From positions 1-58,895 of the forward strand of contig JAMPGZ010000013.1 in assembly GCA_023663655.1 (NCBI GenBank): 58,895 nucleotides of DNA. Direction: 5' to 3'. The stretch's first letter is position 1, and every line of letters begins with the position of its first letter. Both the position numbers and the translations under genes were made by a program. The notes below the pieces were generated by a model, which saw nothing but the letters and a program-made list of their open reading frames with translations, had not been told where the DNA came from and did not search any database. The stretch is from Lachnospiraceae bacterium (GTDB lineage: Bacteria > Bacteroidota > Bacteroidia > Bacteroidales > Muribaculaceae). Of this stretch, positions 49,501 through 57,312 are shown piece by piece.

Positions 49501-50991
49501 GGCGATACCGAGCAAGCCTTGCGTATTCAACTTGCCGAGCATTGCGAGAAAGAAGTCGCCCAATGTGAACTCAATTACCAGCGGGAACTTGCCAAAATCA
49601 ATCTTGAAAACCGCCTTGCGTCAGTTGAGGAGGGAAGCAAGGAGGAACTTGACCTGAAACTTGCCCAGCTTGAGTCCCAACGTGCCGCTGAGATTGAATC
49701 CGCGAAAAAGACCGGAGCTGACGTGAGCCTCATCAATGACAAATTCAATAAGCAGCGTGCCGAGATGCTTGAAGATTATGCGGCGAAACAGGTTGAGAAA
49801 TCACAGCAGGCATACGCCGTTGAATCCGCTATTGCCGACAATGCCTATAATCAGCAACTAAACAAACTCAACGCCAAGTATGCAGAGGAGCTGAAAGCCG
49901 CCGGCAACAATCAGGCTAAGCGTGAGGAAATCATCCGGAAGCATGAGGAATCAGTCGCCCTTCTTACTGAATACTATGCTCAGCAAAAGGCGCAGGCATC
50001 CATAGACTCCATCGAGCAGATGTTGAACGCCGAGAATCTATCTGCCGAAGACCGCCTTAAACTTGAAGACCGCCTCGCTAAGGCTAAGATCGAATTAGAG
50101 AAAGCCGTCACGGATGCCGTGATTGCCGAAAATCAGCGTCAAGTCGATAATGATACTCAGGCTTATCAAAAACGTATTGCGAATGCTCAGAGGTGGCTGC
50201 AAGTCGCATCTGACGGACTCAACGCCATCAATGAACTTGCCTCAACCATATTCGATGCCAAGATAGAACGCATAGAGGCTGAACAGGATGCCAATACGGA
50301 AGCCGGAGAAGCCGAGCAGGAACGTATCACTGAACTTGTAGAGCAGAACGTCATCACTGAAGAGGAAGGGGAAGCCCGCAAGCGTGCTGCTGAGGAGAAG
50401 ACCGCCAGGAAGAATGAGGAGCTTGAAAAGAAAAAGCAGCAGCTCAAATACAAACAGGCTGTTTGGGATAAGGCTAATAGCGTGGCTCAGGTAGGCATAT
50501 CTACCGCTCTCGCCATCATGAACGCGCTTCAGATGAAGCCGTTCCCTGTTGGCATGGCTATGGCTGCTGTAGCTGGAGCCATGGGGGCGGTCCAGTTAGC
50601 GACAGTCCTTGCCACACCTATTCCTAAGTATGCCAAAGGTACGAAAGACCACCCCGGAGGCTTGGCTATCGTCGGTGATGGCGGTCGTCAGGAAGTAGTG
50701 TCATACGGCGGTAATATGTTCCTCACCCCCGACACTCCTACGCTCATTGAAATGCCAAAAGGAGCGGAAGTGTTCCCGGACGCTGACAAGTTCATAGCTT
50801 CCAATGCCGACCTCACAGGGGCAATGCAGCAGATAGGCGATAGCCCGCAGGTGATAGTCAATAATGATTATTCGGATCTGAAGCGTGAAGTGGCATTTCT
50901 CTGTTACCTGATTAAAATGCAGACGAGGGCGCAACGGAAATTTGCTAACCGATCCAATTATGAACATCTAAAAGTATTGTACGGATTATGA
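46585..50991 (+). CDS. Tape measure protein
   Basis: A 1468-residue tape measure protein, which sets tail length and is ejected with DNA. Residues 1-450 are coiled-coil (Ala/Gln/Glu/Lys-rich, e.g. EKEAAEAAKKLADEEKKLAE). A hydrophobic segment (NPWVLTFLGIGGVVAGFKWW, ~residues 480-500) starts the TMP core (ENFTGATGAAADKVTADMQT, then FMAILAETRNGIF). Further membrane-like segments occur near 770-830, then a second long coiled-coil (950-1300) and a C-terminal domain with PGGLAIVGDGGRQEVVSYGG. Using ~1.5 A per residue gives a tail of roughly 200 nm. Confidence 0.9.
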   Translation: MADHKITDFVDQSAIDGLKRLKDELLSAKEAYIQTASELAKGLKAPVDGLDQLEKLTKQVADLQRQAAEATQKHSAALAEQSKIAANTTNTISRQLMEQERVNKTTREAYTEQEKVKKLLEHFHDTYESQLQSLVKVNAQLKANSKEQKDNEKMLSMGRISMDKFTATQAELIAQHRSLTQEKRTLTQIMTAEEKAAQSQETSYVHMSQQLELLKKAYKDLSEEGRNADFGKELEMSIQNLDAHLKDVAADMGEFQRNVGNYAIAGQKGVVSTESLNAVLAQAPKTIQDVVDQTKILEEARRMLDKSDANYADTLRAIDEQLASNKASLTDVTDIINKDATTVAEAESQNKRLQEALKYVDLSADDAQQKIDSLNHKIDANNAVIEKSTSTTEKKAKAEKEAAEAAKKLADEEKKLAEEERKAAKEAEELQKKNEGVADTLLNLIGINTNLGSSFRGLGEGGSVLDGINTKVSALGKTLIGLLSNPWVLTFLGIGGVVAGFKWWYDYNKGLIEASRLTENFTGATGAAADKVTADMQTLAEKMGKGYDVTIGSANTLVQQFGMSWDEAYRKMKDGISAGADMGGNMLANIERFAPAMRDAGVSADEFMAILAETRNGIFNEDGIQNIVKAGTRLRAMTKQTEESLNAVGISAKQMQKDLEDGNISMLDAVKQVAGKLKEIPENSQEAGQVMKNVFGRTAAEGGTLLIQSIADINTNLDKAKENMGELGKVNEEQMDAQRELNEVLMAVFKMSGTSFETMTANAKTFIVQGITGIIKGCVDIVNWFIEIYNKSQYIRTEIHYIKAVFLTLWDVVKAVFALMFNGFKALGGAIDGVLSIMNGDFSKGFDKIKSSVADGFKNMADTVISTAKEIGTDVGDAYADAVNSRLEKVSLELDGDDIDSGDSKSSTPKNKPTPIGGGLDEKEAEKRAKEELKRLHELEESKIAILEESHEKDLALIRLKFKKKLDEIKGNGDTEQALRIQLAEHCEKEVAQCELNYQRELAKINLENRLASVEEGSKEELDLKLAQLESQRAAEIESAKKTGADVSLINDKFNKQRAEMLEDYAAKQVEKSQQAYAVESAIADNAYNQQLNKLNAKYAEELKAAGNNQAKREEIIRKHEESVALLTEYYAQQKAQASIDSIEQMLNAENLSAEDRLKLEDRLAKAKIELEKAVTDAVIAENQRQVDNDTQAYQKRIANAQRWLQVASDGLNAINELASTIFDAKIERIEAEQDANTEAGEAEQERITELVEQNVITEEEGEARKRAAEEKTARKNEELEKKKQQLKYKQAVWDKANSVAQVGISTALAIMNALQMKPFPVGMAMAAVAGAMGAVQLATVLATPIPKYAKGTKDHPGGLAIVGDGGRQEVVSYGGNMFLTPDTPTLIEMPKGAEVFPDADKFIASNADLTGAMQQIGDSPQVIVNNDYSDLKREVAFLCYLIKMQTRAQRKFANRSNYEHLKVLYGL

Positions 50992-51575
50992 TAAAATCGC
51001 TTTCAAAACTCACAATGCGGCAGTATATAGAGTTAGTGTGCGGAGATGTCTCTGTGTTGACAGGCAAAGGTGAGATTGCCGCTCCTGCCCAATTGCAAAA
51101 AACGAGAAAACGCATCATCTTTGAATATGCAAGGCTTTCAGATAACGCCGGGTCGAAGATATTCCTGTCTGACCATGCCATGAGAATCAAGGCAAAGGCA
51201 GAGCTTGTCTTGTTCCAATGCTTGAACAATGCTCTTGCACTCGGCGCGTTTGATGAGGTGCGTGGCGTGATGAAAGAATACGGCATCGCAAAGGATATGG
51301 ATGACAATCAAGTGTCCGTAGAAGTCACACGGCTGCTTAAACGAGCCAAGACCAACGTCAAGCGTCATGAACAGGAGCAGATGCAAAAGGATGATGAGAA
51401 AGAGCCCACGGCTGATGAGATACGCATACAGTTTGACCGACAAGCCGCATCGCTGATGACCTACTTCAAGTTCCAGATTGATTTCGACACCATGCCGGCA
51501 TCGCAATTCGCCTGCATGGTTGACCAAGCTCACAAGCAGATCAACGCTCAGATGGCTGCGATGAGCAAAAAGTAG
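50988..51575 (+). CDS. Tail-region protein, unknown
   Basis: A 195-residue helical protein (MIKSLSKLTMRQYIELVCGD) overlapping the tape measure by 4 nt. It has a charged linker (QMQKDDEKEPTADEIRIQ). Similar proteins follow tape measures in Bacteroidota phages; function unknown. A very strong terminator follows. Confidence 0.6.
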   Translation: MIKSLSKLTMRQYIELVCGDVSVLTGKGEIAAPAQLQKTRKRIIFEYARLSDNAGSKIFLSDHAMRIKAKAELVLFQCLNNALALGAFDEVRGVMKEYGIAKDMDDNQVSVEVTRLLKRAKTNVKRHEQEQMQKDDEKEPTADEIRIQFDRQAASLMTYFKFQIDFDTMPASQFACMVDQAHKQINAQMAAMSKK

Positions 51576-51593
51576 CATCCACTTGTTATAATG

Positions 51594-51629
51594 AAAGGAG
51601 ATGAACGGCGGTTTATCTCCTTTTTTTTT
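51594..51629 (+). terminator. Strong intrinsic terminator of head-tail operon
   Basis: AAAGGAGATGAAC (51594-51606) pairs with GTTTATCTCCTTT (51611-51623) over 13 bp with one G-U and a GGCG loop, followed by a T-run to 51629. Confidence 0.9.
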
Positions 51630-51691
51630 ACGTTTGCCGCACTTTTGACACGCTTGTTAGTAATGCTCATAAACCCCTAAGAAAAAGGATT

Positions 51692-51919
51692 ATGAGCAAG
51701 AAAAACAATAGAATAGCGGTCATAGTGGCACGCATCGGACGCATCGAGCGTAAATGTGACCGGCTTGTCGTCGAAGTGACATCTCTACGCAGGTTCCTGA
51801 CACCTAAACGGTCGGAGATAGATGATGTCATAGACAGACTCCATAACACTGCCGTGGCTTTACGGAGACAAAGCCGCAGTGAACGACTTTACTACTTACG
51901 AAACGCACGGGAGGAATAG
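51692..51919 (+). CDS. Small basic helical protein before the sigma gene
   Basis: A 75-residue, Arg-rich helical protein (MSKKNNRIAVIVARIGRIER, then RLHNTAVALRRQSRSERLYY). It is 3 nt upstream of the sigma-factor gene and is probably its operon partner. It might be an anti-sigma or an RNA-polymerase/DNA-binding co-factor, but there is no recognisable domain. Confidence 0.5.
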   Translation: MSKKNNRIAVIVARIGRIERKCDRLVVEVTSLRRFLTPKRSEIDDVIDRLHNTAVALRRQSRSERLYYLRNAREE

Positions 51920-51922
51920 CCT

Positions 51923-52405
51923 ATGTGTTTTGATGATGTAGTGATCGGGCATCTTGGTTGGATTGCCCGCGTTGCTTTCCGTTTCTGCAAAAACAAGTTC
52001 GATGCTGATGATCTCGCACAGGAGACGCTTTGCAGAATATATGCAAACCGCGAAAAATTCGACAACGCCCGCGACTTCAAACCGTGGGCGTTGACTGTTA
52101 TGACCAACATCTTCAAAACTCAGCACGCACGGAAGGAGTGTGTGCCTTTCGTGGGGCTCGCTGATGATTTTGACGCGCCGTCCTCTGTGAGGGCTGACAG
52201 CCTCGCCAACTATGATGATATTCTTGATGCCGTCCACCGTAGCTCAAGAGTTTCAGTCGGAGTGCAATGTGTCTTGTTGTACGCCGAAGGGTATTCATAT
52301 GATGAGATATCTGAGATGGTAGGAATCAGGACCGGAACAGTGAAGAGCAGAATCGCAGCCGGACGTGCCGCTATCCGCAACGCATTGGATGGATATTCAG
52401 ATTGA
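51923..52405 (+). CDS. Phage-encoded ECF-type sigma factor
   Basis: A 160-residue sigma-70-family protein of the ECF type. Region 2 shows FDADDLAQETLCRIYANREK and FKPWALTVMTNIFKT; region 4 shows LLYAEGYSYDEISEMVGIRT and GTVKSRIAAGRAAI. Regions 1 and 3 are absent. It should redirect host RNA polymerase. A phage promoter-module copy (52419-52482) begins 14 nt downstream of its stop, and four others lie in front of phage genes, so it is the leading candidate for reading these promoters or for late switching. It sits behind the tail-operon terminator in its own unit. Confidence 0.8.
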   Translation: MCFDDVVIGHLGWIARVAFRFCKNKFDADDLAQETLCRIYANREKFDNARDFKPWALTVMTNIFKTQHARKECVPFVGLADDFDAPSSVRADSLANYDDILDAVHRSSRVSVGVQCVLLYAEGYSYDEISEMVGIRTGTVKSRIAAGRAAIRNALDGYSD

Positions 52406-52418
52406 CATTATTTGACAT

Positions 52419-52511
52419 AAGTTAAGGTGGTAAAATGGTGGATTGTAAAGTGCTTGCATTCCGATAATTATGACTATATTTATATTATAAATTAAAATAT
52501 AAGTCAAACCG
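52419..52511 (+). promoter_or_regulatory. Phage promoter module, copy 5
   Basis: AAGTTAAGGTGGTAAAATGGTGG in two parts (52419-52430, 52431-52441), 33 nt spacer, TATATTTA (52475-52482), then AAGTCAAACCG (52501-52511) 16 nt before ATG 52528. Confidence 0.65.
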
Positions 52512-52527
52512 ATTTAACACCGAGATT

Positions 52528-52863
52528 ATGGAAAAAAAGTCAAATTTCAGAGTGAAAGTGATGAAGTATGCGTGGCAGCTTTGGCGTGTCACTAAGCAGG
52601 CGTGGAAAATCTGCATGATCAAGGCGTGGGAGCTTTATCGCCTTGCGAAGAAGATGCGTCAAGGACCGGTGCCGTTCTATTACAAGAAAGCCGACGGTTC
52701 GATACGCAAGGCGGTCGGAACTCTCCGCAACCTTCCTGCCGGTGTCACGCTTAACGGCAAAAAAATGACTAAGCCGTCATTCAAGACTTTCGCCTACTTC
52801 GACATTGAACGCAATGCTTTCCGCTGCTTCAAAGTGGAAAACCTCATTTGCATCGCAGCTTGA
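52528..52863 (+). CDS. SH3-like (WYL_2/DUF2693-type) protein
   Basis: A 111-residue basic protein. Residues ~45-111 match the small Sm/SH3-like family (WYL_2): FYYKKADGSIRKAVGTLRNL and FAYFDIERNAFRCFKVENLI are its two halves. An added N-terminal helix, rich in Trp and Lys (KYAWQLWRVTKQAWKICMIK), could bind nucleic acid or membrane. Driven by promoter copy 5. The family occurs in Bacteroidota phages and ICEs; role unknown. Confidence 0.65.
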   Translation: MEKKSNFRVKVMKYAWQLWRVTKQAWKICMIKAWELYRLAKKMRQGPVPFYYKKADGSIRKAVGTLRNLPAGVTLNGKKMTKPSFKTFAYFDIERNAFRCFKVENLICIAA

Positions 52864-52875
52864 TTCTCAATCTTC

Positions 52876-52913
52876 CAAGTGGGGCATCTGCTGATAACAG
52901 GTGTTCCCACTTG
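52876..52913 (+). terminator. Long hairpin after the SH3-like gene
   Basis: CAAGTGGG (52876-52883) pairs with CCCACTTG (52906-52913), with an inner CATCTG/CAGGTG helix. There is no T-run, so termination is uncertain. Confidence 0.5.
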
Positions 52914-52982
52914 AAATTTACTTAAATGCCTGAAACCTACTGAAATTGCCGATATTCAGGAAGTTAAGCCTGATTTTTTAAT

Positions 52983-53018
52983 ATTCCGCAAATTGGAGAA
53001 TTCACGAATTTGCGGAAT
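52983..53018. promoter_or_regulatory. 12-bp inverted repeat overlapping the -33 box
   Basis: ATTCCGCAAATT (52983-52994) and AATTTGCGGAAT (53007-53018), a perfect 12-bp inverted repeat with a 12-nt spacer. It covers TTTG at 53009-53012 of the late promoter and looks like an operator for a dimeric regulator. Confidence 0.6.
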
Positions 53019-53042
53019 CGCTTGATTTATGAGTTTACTTTG
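53009..53042 (+). promoter_or_regulatory. Late promoter 3 (baseplate/fibre operon)
   Basis: TTTG (53009-53012), 22 nt, TTACTTTG (53035-53042). It shares a ~25-bp block with 39095-39118. Transcription should start near 53049, so ATG 53065 rather than 53029 starts the next gene. Confidence 0.6.
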
Positions 53043-53064
53043 TGCTGAAACAAATATCAGCACA

Positions 53065-55650
53065 ATGAAGACGAAACTGACACTGACCATAGCTGGCAAG
53101 GAAAACGAGCTTGCTTCCGATTGTTTAATGAATTGGGATGAAGTTCAATGCACCTGCAAACGTGCTGATTTCAGCGGTGTGGTACGGTCTTTCTCATCCA
53201 AGTTCGAGTTCACTAACGCCGCTTACGATATGCTGATGTCAGCATATCTCAATGACGGCGTCCGTGCCGATGTTGTCGTAGCCATATACGTGCTCAACAA
53301 CGATTGGTCGTGGAGCAAGGAATTTGAGGCTCCGCTGAATTTCTCGACTGCTTCTTGGGACGGTTATGTTTTTTCCGTCAACTGCATCGATAATGGACTT
53401 GCCGCCCTTATCAAAGCTCGTAAAAGCACCAAATATGAATTTACCATAGGCGACGATATATTCCCAAACCAATCGTTGACTTACGATAGGATTAAGATGC
53501 TAAATACTGTTACTTATGGTATTGTAGGACACGGTACAGCTGAAGGTGGAGCAACGATTATAAATCATGCAACATCTTTCCAAAGACTTCCAACATACAT
53601 TGTGAACGATGATGAAACATATGCTGGTTCGCCAATCGTTAGTCATGATGAAAATGAAGATAGTGGCTCGTGTTTCATTTCTTTGTCTCAAAGTGTTGCA
53701 GAGTTGGATATTAAAACGGATATAACATTCAATGGTGCATATAATATAGAAATTCATCTTTTTGAGTTTGATAGCAGCAATCCTGATTTCAATGAGTCAT
53801 ACGTGGATAAGGGAATTGTATTCAAATATAGTCAGCAGGAGGCAAGACAAAGAACATTCCTCGGTAAATTTTCTGATCTTGAGTCCCTTAAAAAAGCATA
53901 TCCAATTCCTCCGGCAAATAGTTGGGCTGGAGTTGGAGAGCCGCCTTTGGATTCGCTTATAATTTCAGACTATGTTACACCGTATTTTGCTCCTGTTGTA
54001 GATGACGCAGAAGACAATGAATGGATTGCTGGTTCAAATGGATTTTATTTCTCTGAACCAAATTGGGAGGTTAAGTTTGATTGCCCTACTCAAAGATTCA
54101 TTAAGCATTTCAAATTAAAGAATTTGAGTGCAGGTAAAAAGTATGCACTGTTCTACATGACTTTTGTGTCGGACAATGTAATAGACAAGACTACATACGC
54201 AACTGTAAAATCTACGATAAAAGCTCAATGGTTAGGGCGTGCAAATGAAATAACGATTGATGCTATTTCTCCTGAGAACTTACTAAAATCAATACTCAGC
54301 AAGATTTCAGATGATAGATTCTGCATAGATACCCAAATAAGTGAATATGACCAACGACTTGGTAAAACATATCTCGTTTGTGCTGAATCTATAAGAGGGA
54401 TAAAAGGGGCTAAGATATACACTACATTCAATGATTTCTGTGATTGGTTGGAGACCGTATTCGGTTATGTCTATACTCTTGGTGAGCCGATTCCAGCTCA
54501 ATACAATGGAATTATGCCAATCAGCGGTATTGAAGATGATTGGTCAGGTATTCACGGTACTGTGGTTGAAGGTTATTGCCCCAATGGTCGTTATGGTGAA
54601 GATCCATTTTTCATTCGTTCACATAATTGTTTCTGTGTGTGTGATAATCACGTTACCGGTAATATGTACACTCAATGGAAAGAATCCTACAAGTACAATG
54701 GTGAAAATGGTAAAGCTCGAAAAGACCTCATATTTGATGATGGTATGAAATACTATGTTTTGGATGAGATTGATGATTTGGTTGAATTCTTGGGCGATGC
54801 GAAATCAGCGTCAAAAATTGCCCAACAAATCAATTTCGTGCATCGCAGCGAATTGTTCCAAAACGAGAATCAGGAAATAGTCTTTTACGATGCCAATGAA
54901 CTGCATTGCAAGGTGAATAACTCGATGCTTTATTCAGTCGTTGAGGTTGGGTATAAAAAGCAGGACTATGAAACTCAATGCGGTCGAGATGAGTGGAACT
55001 TTATGAACTATTATAATACAGGCATTGATGTAATAGAGAAAAAACTTACTCTCCAAAGTGCATATCGTGCAGATTGTTACGGTTTTGAATTCTTGGCTCA
55101 AAAAAGGAATCAAGACACTACTGACAACGAGTCAGATAGTAGGATCTTTTTTGTCTACTGTAACGAGGTTGAAGATGTTATTGAGAATCAAGACGGCTCT
55201 GGTAGTCGAGGAGATGCCACTGATTCGATTATTGGAGTGTCAACCCATCTTGTGTTATCCAGAAGTTGTAAAATCCAAGGGGCGTTGTCTGACACCGTTT
55301 TTAACGGTGAGTTCAGCCCTTATTACTGTGTCAAGGCTAACGAGGGTTATATCTCGGCTATGGCTCCAAACGTGACGCTCCAATTCGCATCAAGCGACGG
55401 CAATTCAGATATAGTCATTGACGGTGTGAAGACTACCGCTGACATAGCTCTTGGAGAAAGGCTGTTCAGCGAGATGGAATTGGATTTCACCGCTACGGAC
55501 CTTGAAAGAACCATTGATTACAGCAAGCTCGTCAAGGTTGTTAAAAATGGATTGGTGTATTCCGGATTTTTTAAGCAGACGGAGAACTGCTATGCAAGAC
55601 CCTCCGAAGTTGACTACACTCTAATCGTTAAAAGTATCGAGCCGATATGA
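53065..55650 (+). CDS. Large baseplate/tail protein
   Basis: An 861-residue structural protein, placed as the first distal-tail gene. The N-terminal ~130 residues (KTKLTLTIAGKENELASDCL) are beta-rich, as is the C-terminus (LERTIDYSKLVKVVKNGLVY). The middle (~53480-55290) is visibly AT-rich with different codon choice from its flanks, suggesting replacement of an internal, possibly receptor- or host-facing, domain. ATG 53029 is excluded because it lies inside the promoter. It overlaps the next gene by 4 nt. Confidence 0.7.
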   Translation: MKTKLTLTIAGKENELASDCLMNWDEVQCTCKRADFSGVVRSFSSKFEFTNAAYDMLMSAYLNDGVRADVVVAIYVLNNDWSWSKEFEAPLNFSTASWDGYVFSVNCIDNGLAALIKARKSTKYEFTIGDDIFPNQSLTYDRIKMLNTVTYGIVGHGTAEGGATIINHATSFQRLPTYIVNDDETYAGSPIVSHDENEDSGSCFISLSQSVAELDIKTDITFNGAYNIEIHLFEFDSSNPDFNESYVDKGIVFKYSQQEARQRTFLGKFSDLESLKKAYPIPPANSWAGVGEPPLDSLIISDYVTPYFAPVVDDAEDNEWIAGSNGFYFSEPNWEVKFDCPTQRFIKHFKLKNLSAGKKYALFYMTFVSDNVIDKTTYATVKSTIKAQWLGRANEITIDAISPENLLKSILSKISDDRFCIDTQISEYDQRLGKTYLVCAESIRGIKGAKIYTTFNDFCDWLETVFGYVYTLGEPIPAQYNGIMPISGIEDDWSGIHGTVVEGYCPNGRYGEDPFFIRSHNCFCVCDNHVTGNMYTQWKESYKYNGENGKARKDLIFDDGMKYYVLDEIDDLVEFLGDAKSASKIAQQINFVHRSELFQNENQEIVFYDANELHCKVNNSMLYSVVEVGYKKQDYETQCGRDEWNFMNYYNTGIDVIEKKLTLQSAYRADCYGFEFLAQKRNQDTTDNESDSRIFFVYCNEVEDVIENQDGSGSRGDATDSIIGVSTHLVLSRSCKIQGALSDTVFNGEFSPYYCVKANEGYISAMAPNVTLQFASSDGNSDIVIDGVKTTADIALGERLFSEMELDFTATDLERTIDYSKLVKVVKNGLVYSGFFKQTENCYARPSEVDYTLIVKSIEPI

Positions 55651-56501
55651 TAATAAGCCCATTCACACCTATATTCTTTGATGATTTCAAGAGCGATGGC
55701 ATAGAGAGCAGGTACGTCCAAGTGTTCGCTCCGTCCGACCGGATACTCTTGGAGTGTCTGTGTTCCCCTGAGGAGGCTTTCGGATTATTGATAGACGGAA
55801 CTACTGATAACGGAATTGAAGTAAGGGAAGAACTCAAATATAGCTCTTGGGCGCTTGCCGACGGCACTGAACTCCGGTTCGCTGTGATAACCGGTCTTAA
55901 TTCCGGCTATTACAGGCTGCATCTCACTCCTACAGGGCACTGCAGCCACTATTTCCGTATAACGGACGATCGTGCTGAGCTTGCCAATACAACGCTCATC
56001 CAATATTCAATGAAGGACAACCGGCAGCGTCAGGATGCGGTGTTCGTCATCGACGGAATGAGATACTTCTTTGATTTCCGTGTTCCCGGCGGGTTCAAGG
56101 ATAGCGGATGGACTTTCTCAGTGGAAAATGAGCAGTTCATCACATCGGAAGCTGATCCGGTTGAGCTTTTCGCATTGGAATCCACTCAAAAGAGATTCAC
56201 GATGGGTGAGCAGGGAGGCGTGCCGGTATATTTTGCGGAACTGCTTAATAGACTGCTCACCTGCTCCTATGTGTATTTCGATGGTGTCAGATATGCCAGG
56301 AAAGATTCGTCAGTGCCAGAGATGACAGTGCAGGTTGAGGGGCTTGACTCATTCGTGTTCTCGCAGCTACTTCAGAAGGTAAACAACCTTAATCCTGCTA
56401 TTGAGAATGCCAACCATCTCATCATGCGTCGCGTAGATGACACCATCTATCGTTCAATTCAGGCTCCTGAAGATGCAGTTACCAATCGTATAATCTATTA
56501 A
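55647..56501 (+). CDS. Tail tip/baseplate protein, unknown
   Basis: A 284-residue beta-rich protein (MIISPFTPIFFDDFKSDGIE). Distinct motifs are absent. It lies between the large baseplate gene and fibre genes, overlapping the former by 4 nt, and is probably structural. Confidence 0.6.
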   Translation: MIISPFTPIFFDDFKSDGIESRYVQVFAPSDRILLECLCSPEEAFGLLIDGTTDNGIEVREELKYSSWALADGTELRFAVITGLNSGYYRLHLTPTGHCSHYFRITDDRAELANTTLIQYSMKDNRQRQDAVFVIDGMRYFFDFRVPGGFKDSGWTFSVENEQFITSEADPVELFALESTQKRFTMGEQGGVPVYFAELLNRLLTCSYVYFDGVRYARKDSSVPEMTVQVEGLDSFVFSQLLQKVNNLNPAIENANHLIMRRVDDTIYRSIQAPEDAVTNRIIY

Positions 56502-56505
56502 TAAT

Positions 56506-57285
56506 ATGACAGACAGCGAAAAACAAATAATCATTGATGCGGTTATCTCTGCGATGCGCACCAACTCGCGGACGATAGAGCAACTGACTCCCGTGGCTGC
56601 TCTATCTCCGGAAGACTGTTTTGAAATAAACGGAGGACGCAGAATCGCATATTCCGCGCTTACAGCCCTATTTGAAGCCATATCCGCTAAAGACAGGGAT
56701 AAACTGCAAGTGGCGATTGACCGTAAGGAGCTTCGTAAGGTGTCTATTGACGCTTCACAAGATTCCGCCACCCTGAGAATAGAGAGCGTCGGCAAAACAA
56801 TTCAGTGTTCCATCCCTGTAGCCACGTCCTCACAGTCAGGCATTATAACAGCCGCCGATAAAATTAAATTTGACGCTGCTTCCGAGAATGCGACAAAGGC
56901 ATTGACCTCCGCAAATGCCGCAAAAAAGGTTACGGACACCGTAGGCAAACCCGGAGGACTTGCCACGCTTGACAAGAATGGCAAGGTTTCCGATGATCAG
57001 ATCGGGGACAAATACAAGAAGACGGTTGAGATGTATTCCTCCTCATGGAAAAACTATCTGGAGACATCAGGAACCGATTACACGGAGGAGGCTGTCACGC
57101 TCGGTGTGTTCCATCAAGGACCTGATGATGATGTTGAGACTCGTGAACTTGACATATTATCGGCTACACATGAAAATGCTGGTTTGATGAGCGCTCGTGA
57201 TAAGGTGAAGCTTGACGCTCTTGTCGAGAGTCCGTCTACAGTTCAGGTGATGACTACTGAGGAAGTGATGGAATGCTGTCATTAA
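56506..57285 (+). CDS. Tail fibre-like protein
   Basis: A 259-residue protein. Helical N-terminus (MTDSEKQIIIDAVISAMRTN), repeated fibre motifs of the type SQSGIITAADKIKFDAASEN, and PGGLATLDKNGKVSDDQIGD, the linker seen in many fibre and neck proteins. It probably trimerises. The same motifs recur in the next gene. Confidence 0.65.
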   Translation: MTDSEKQIIIDAVISAMRTNSRTIEQLTPVAALSPEDCFEINGGRRIAYSALTALFEAISAKDRDKLQVAIDRKELRKVSIDASQDSATLRIESVGKTIQCSIPVATSSQSGIITAADKIKFDAASENATKALTSANAAKKVTDTVGKPGGLATLDKNGKVSDDQIGDKYKKTVEMYSSSWKNYLETSGTDYTEEAVTLGVFHQGPDDDVETRELDILSATHENAGLMSARDKVKLDALVESPSTVQVMTTEEVMECCH

Positions 57286-57312
57286 CGTATTAACAATTTT
57301 AAATTTTTAGAT

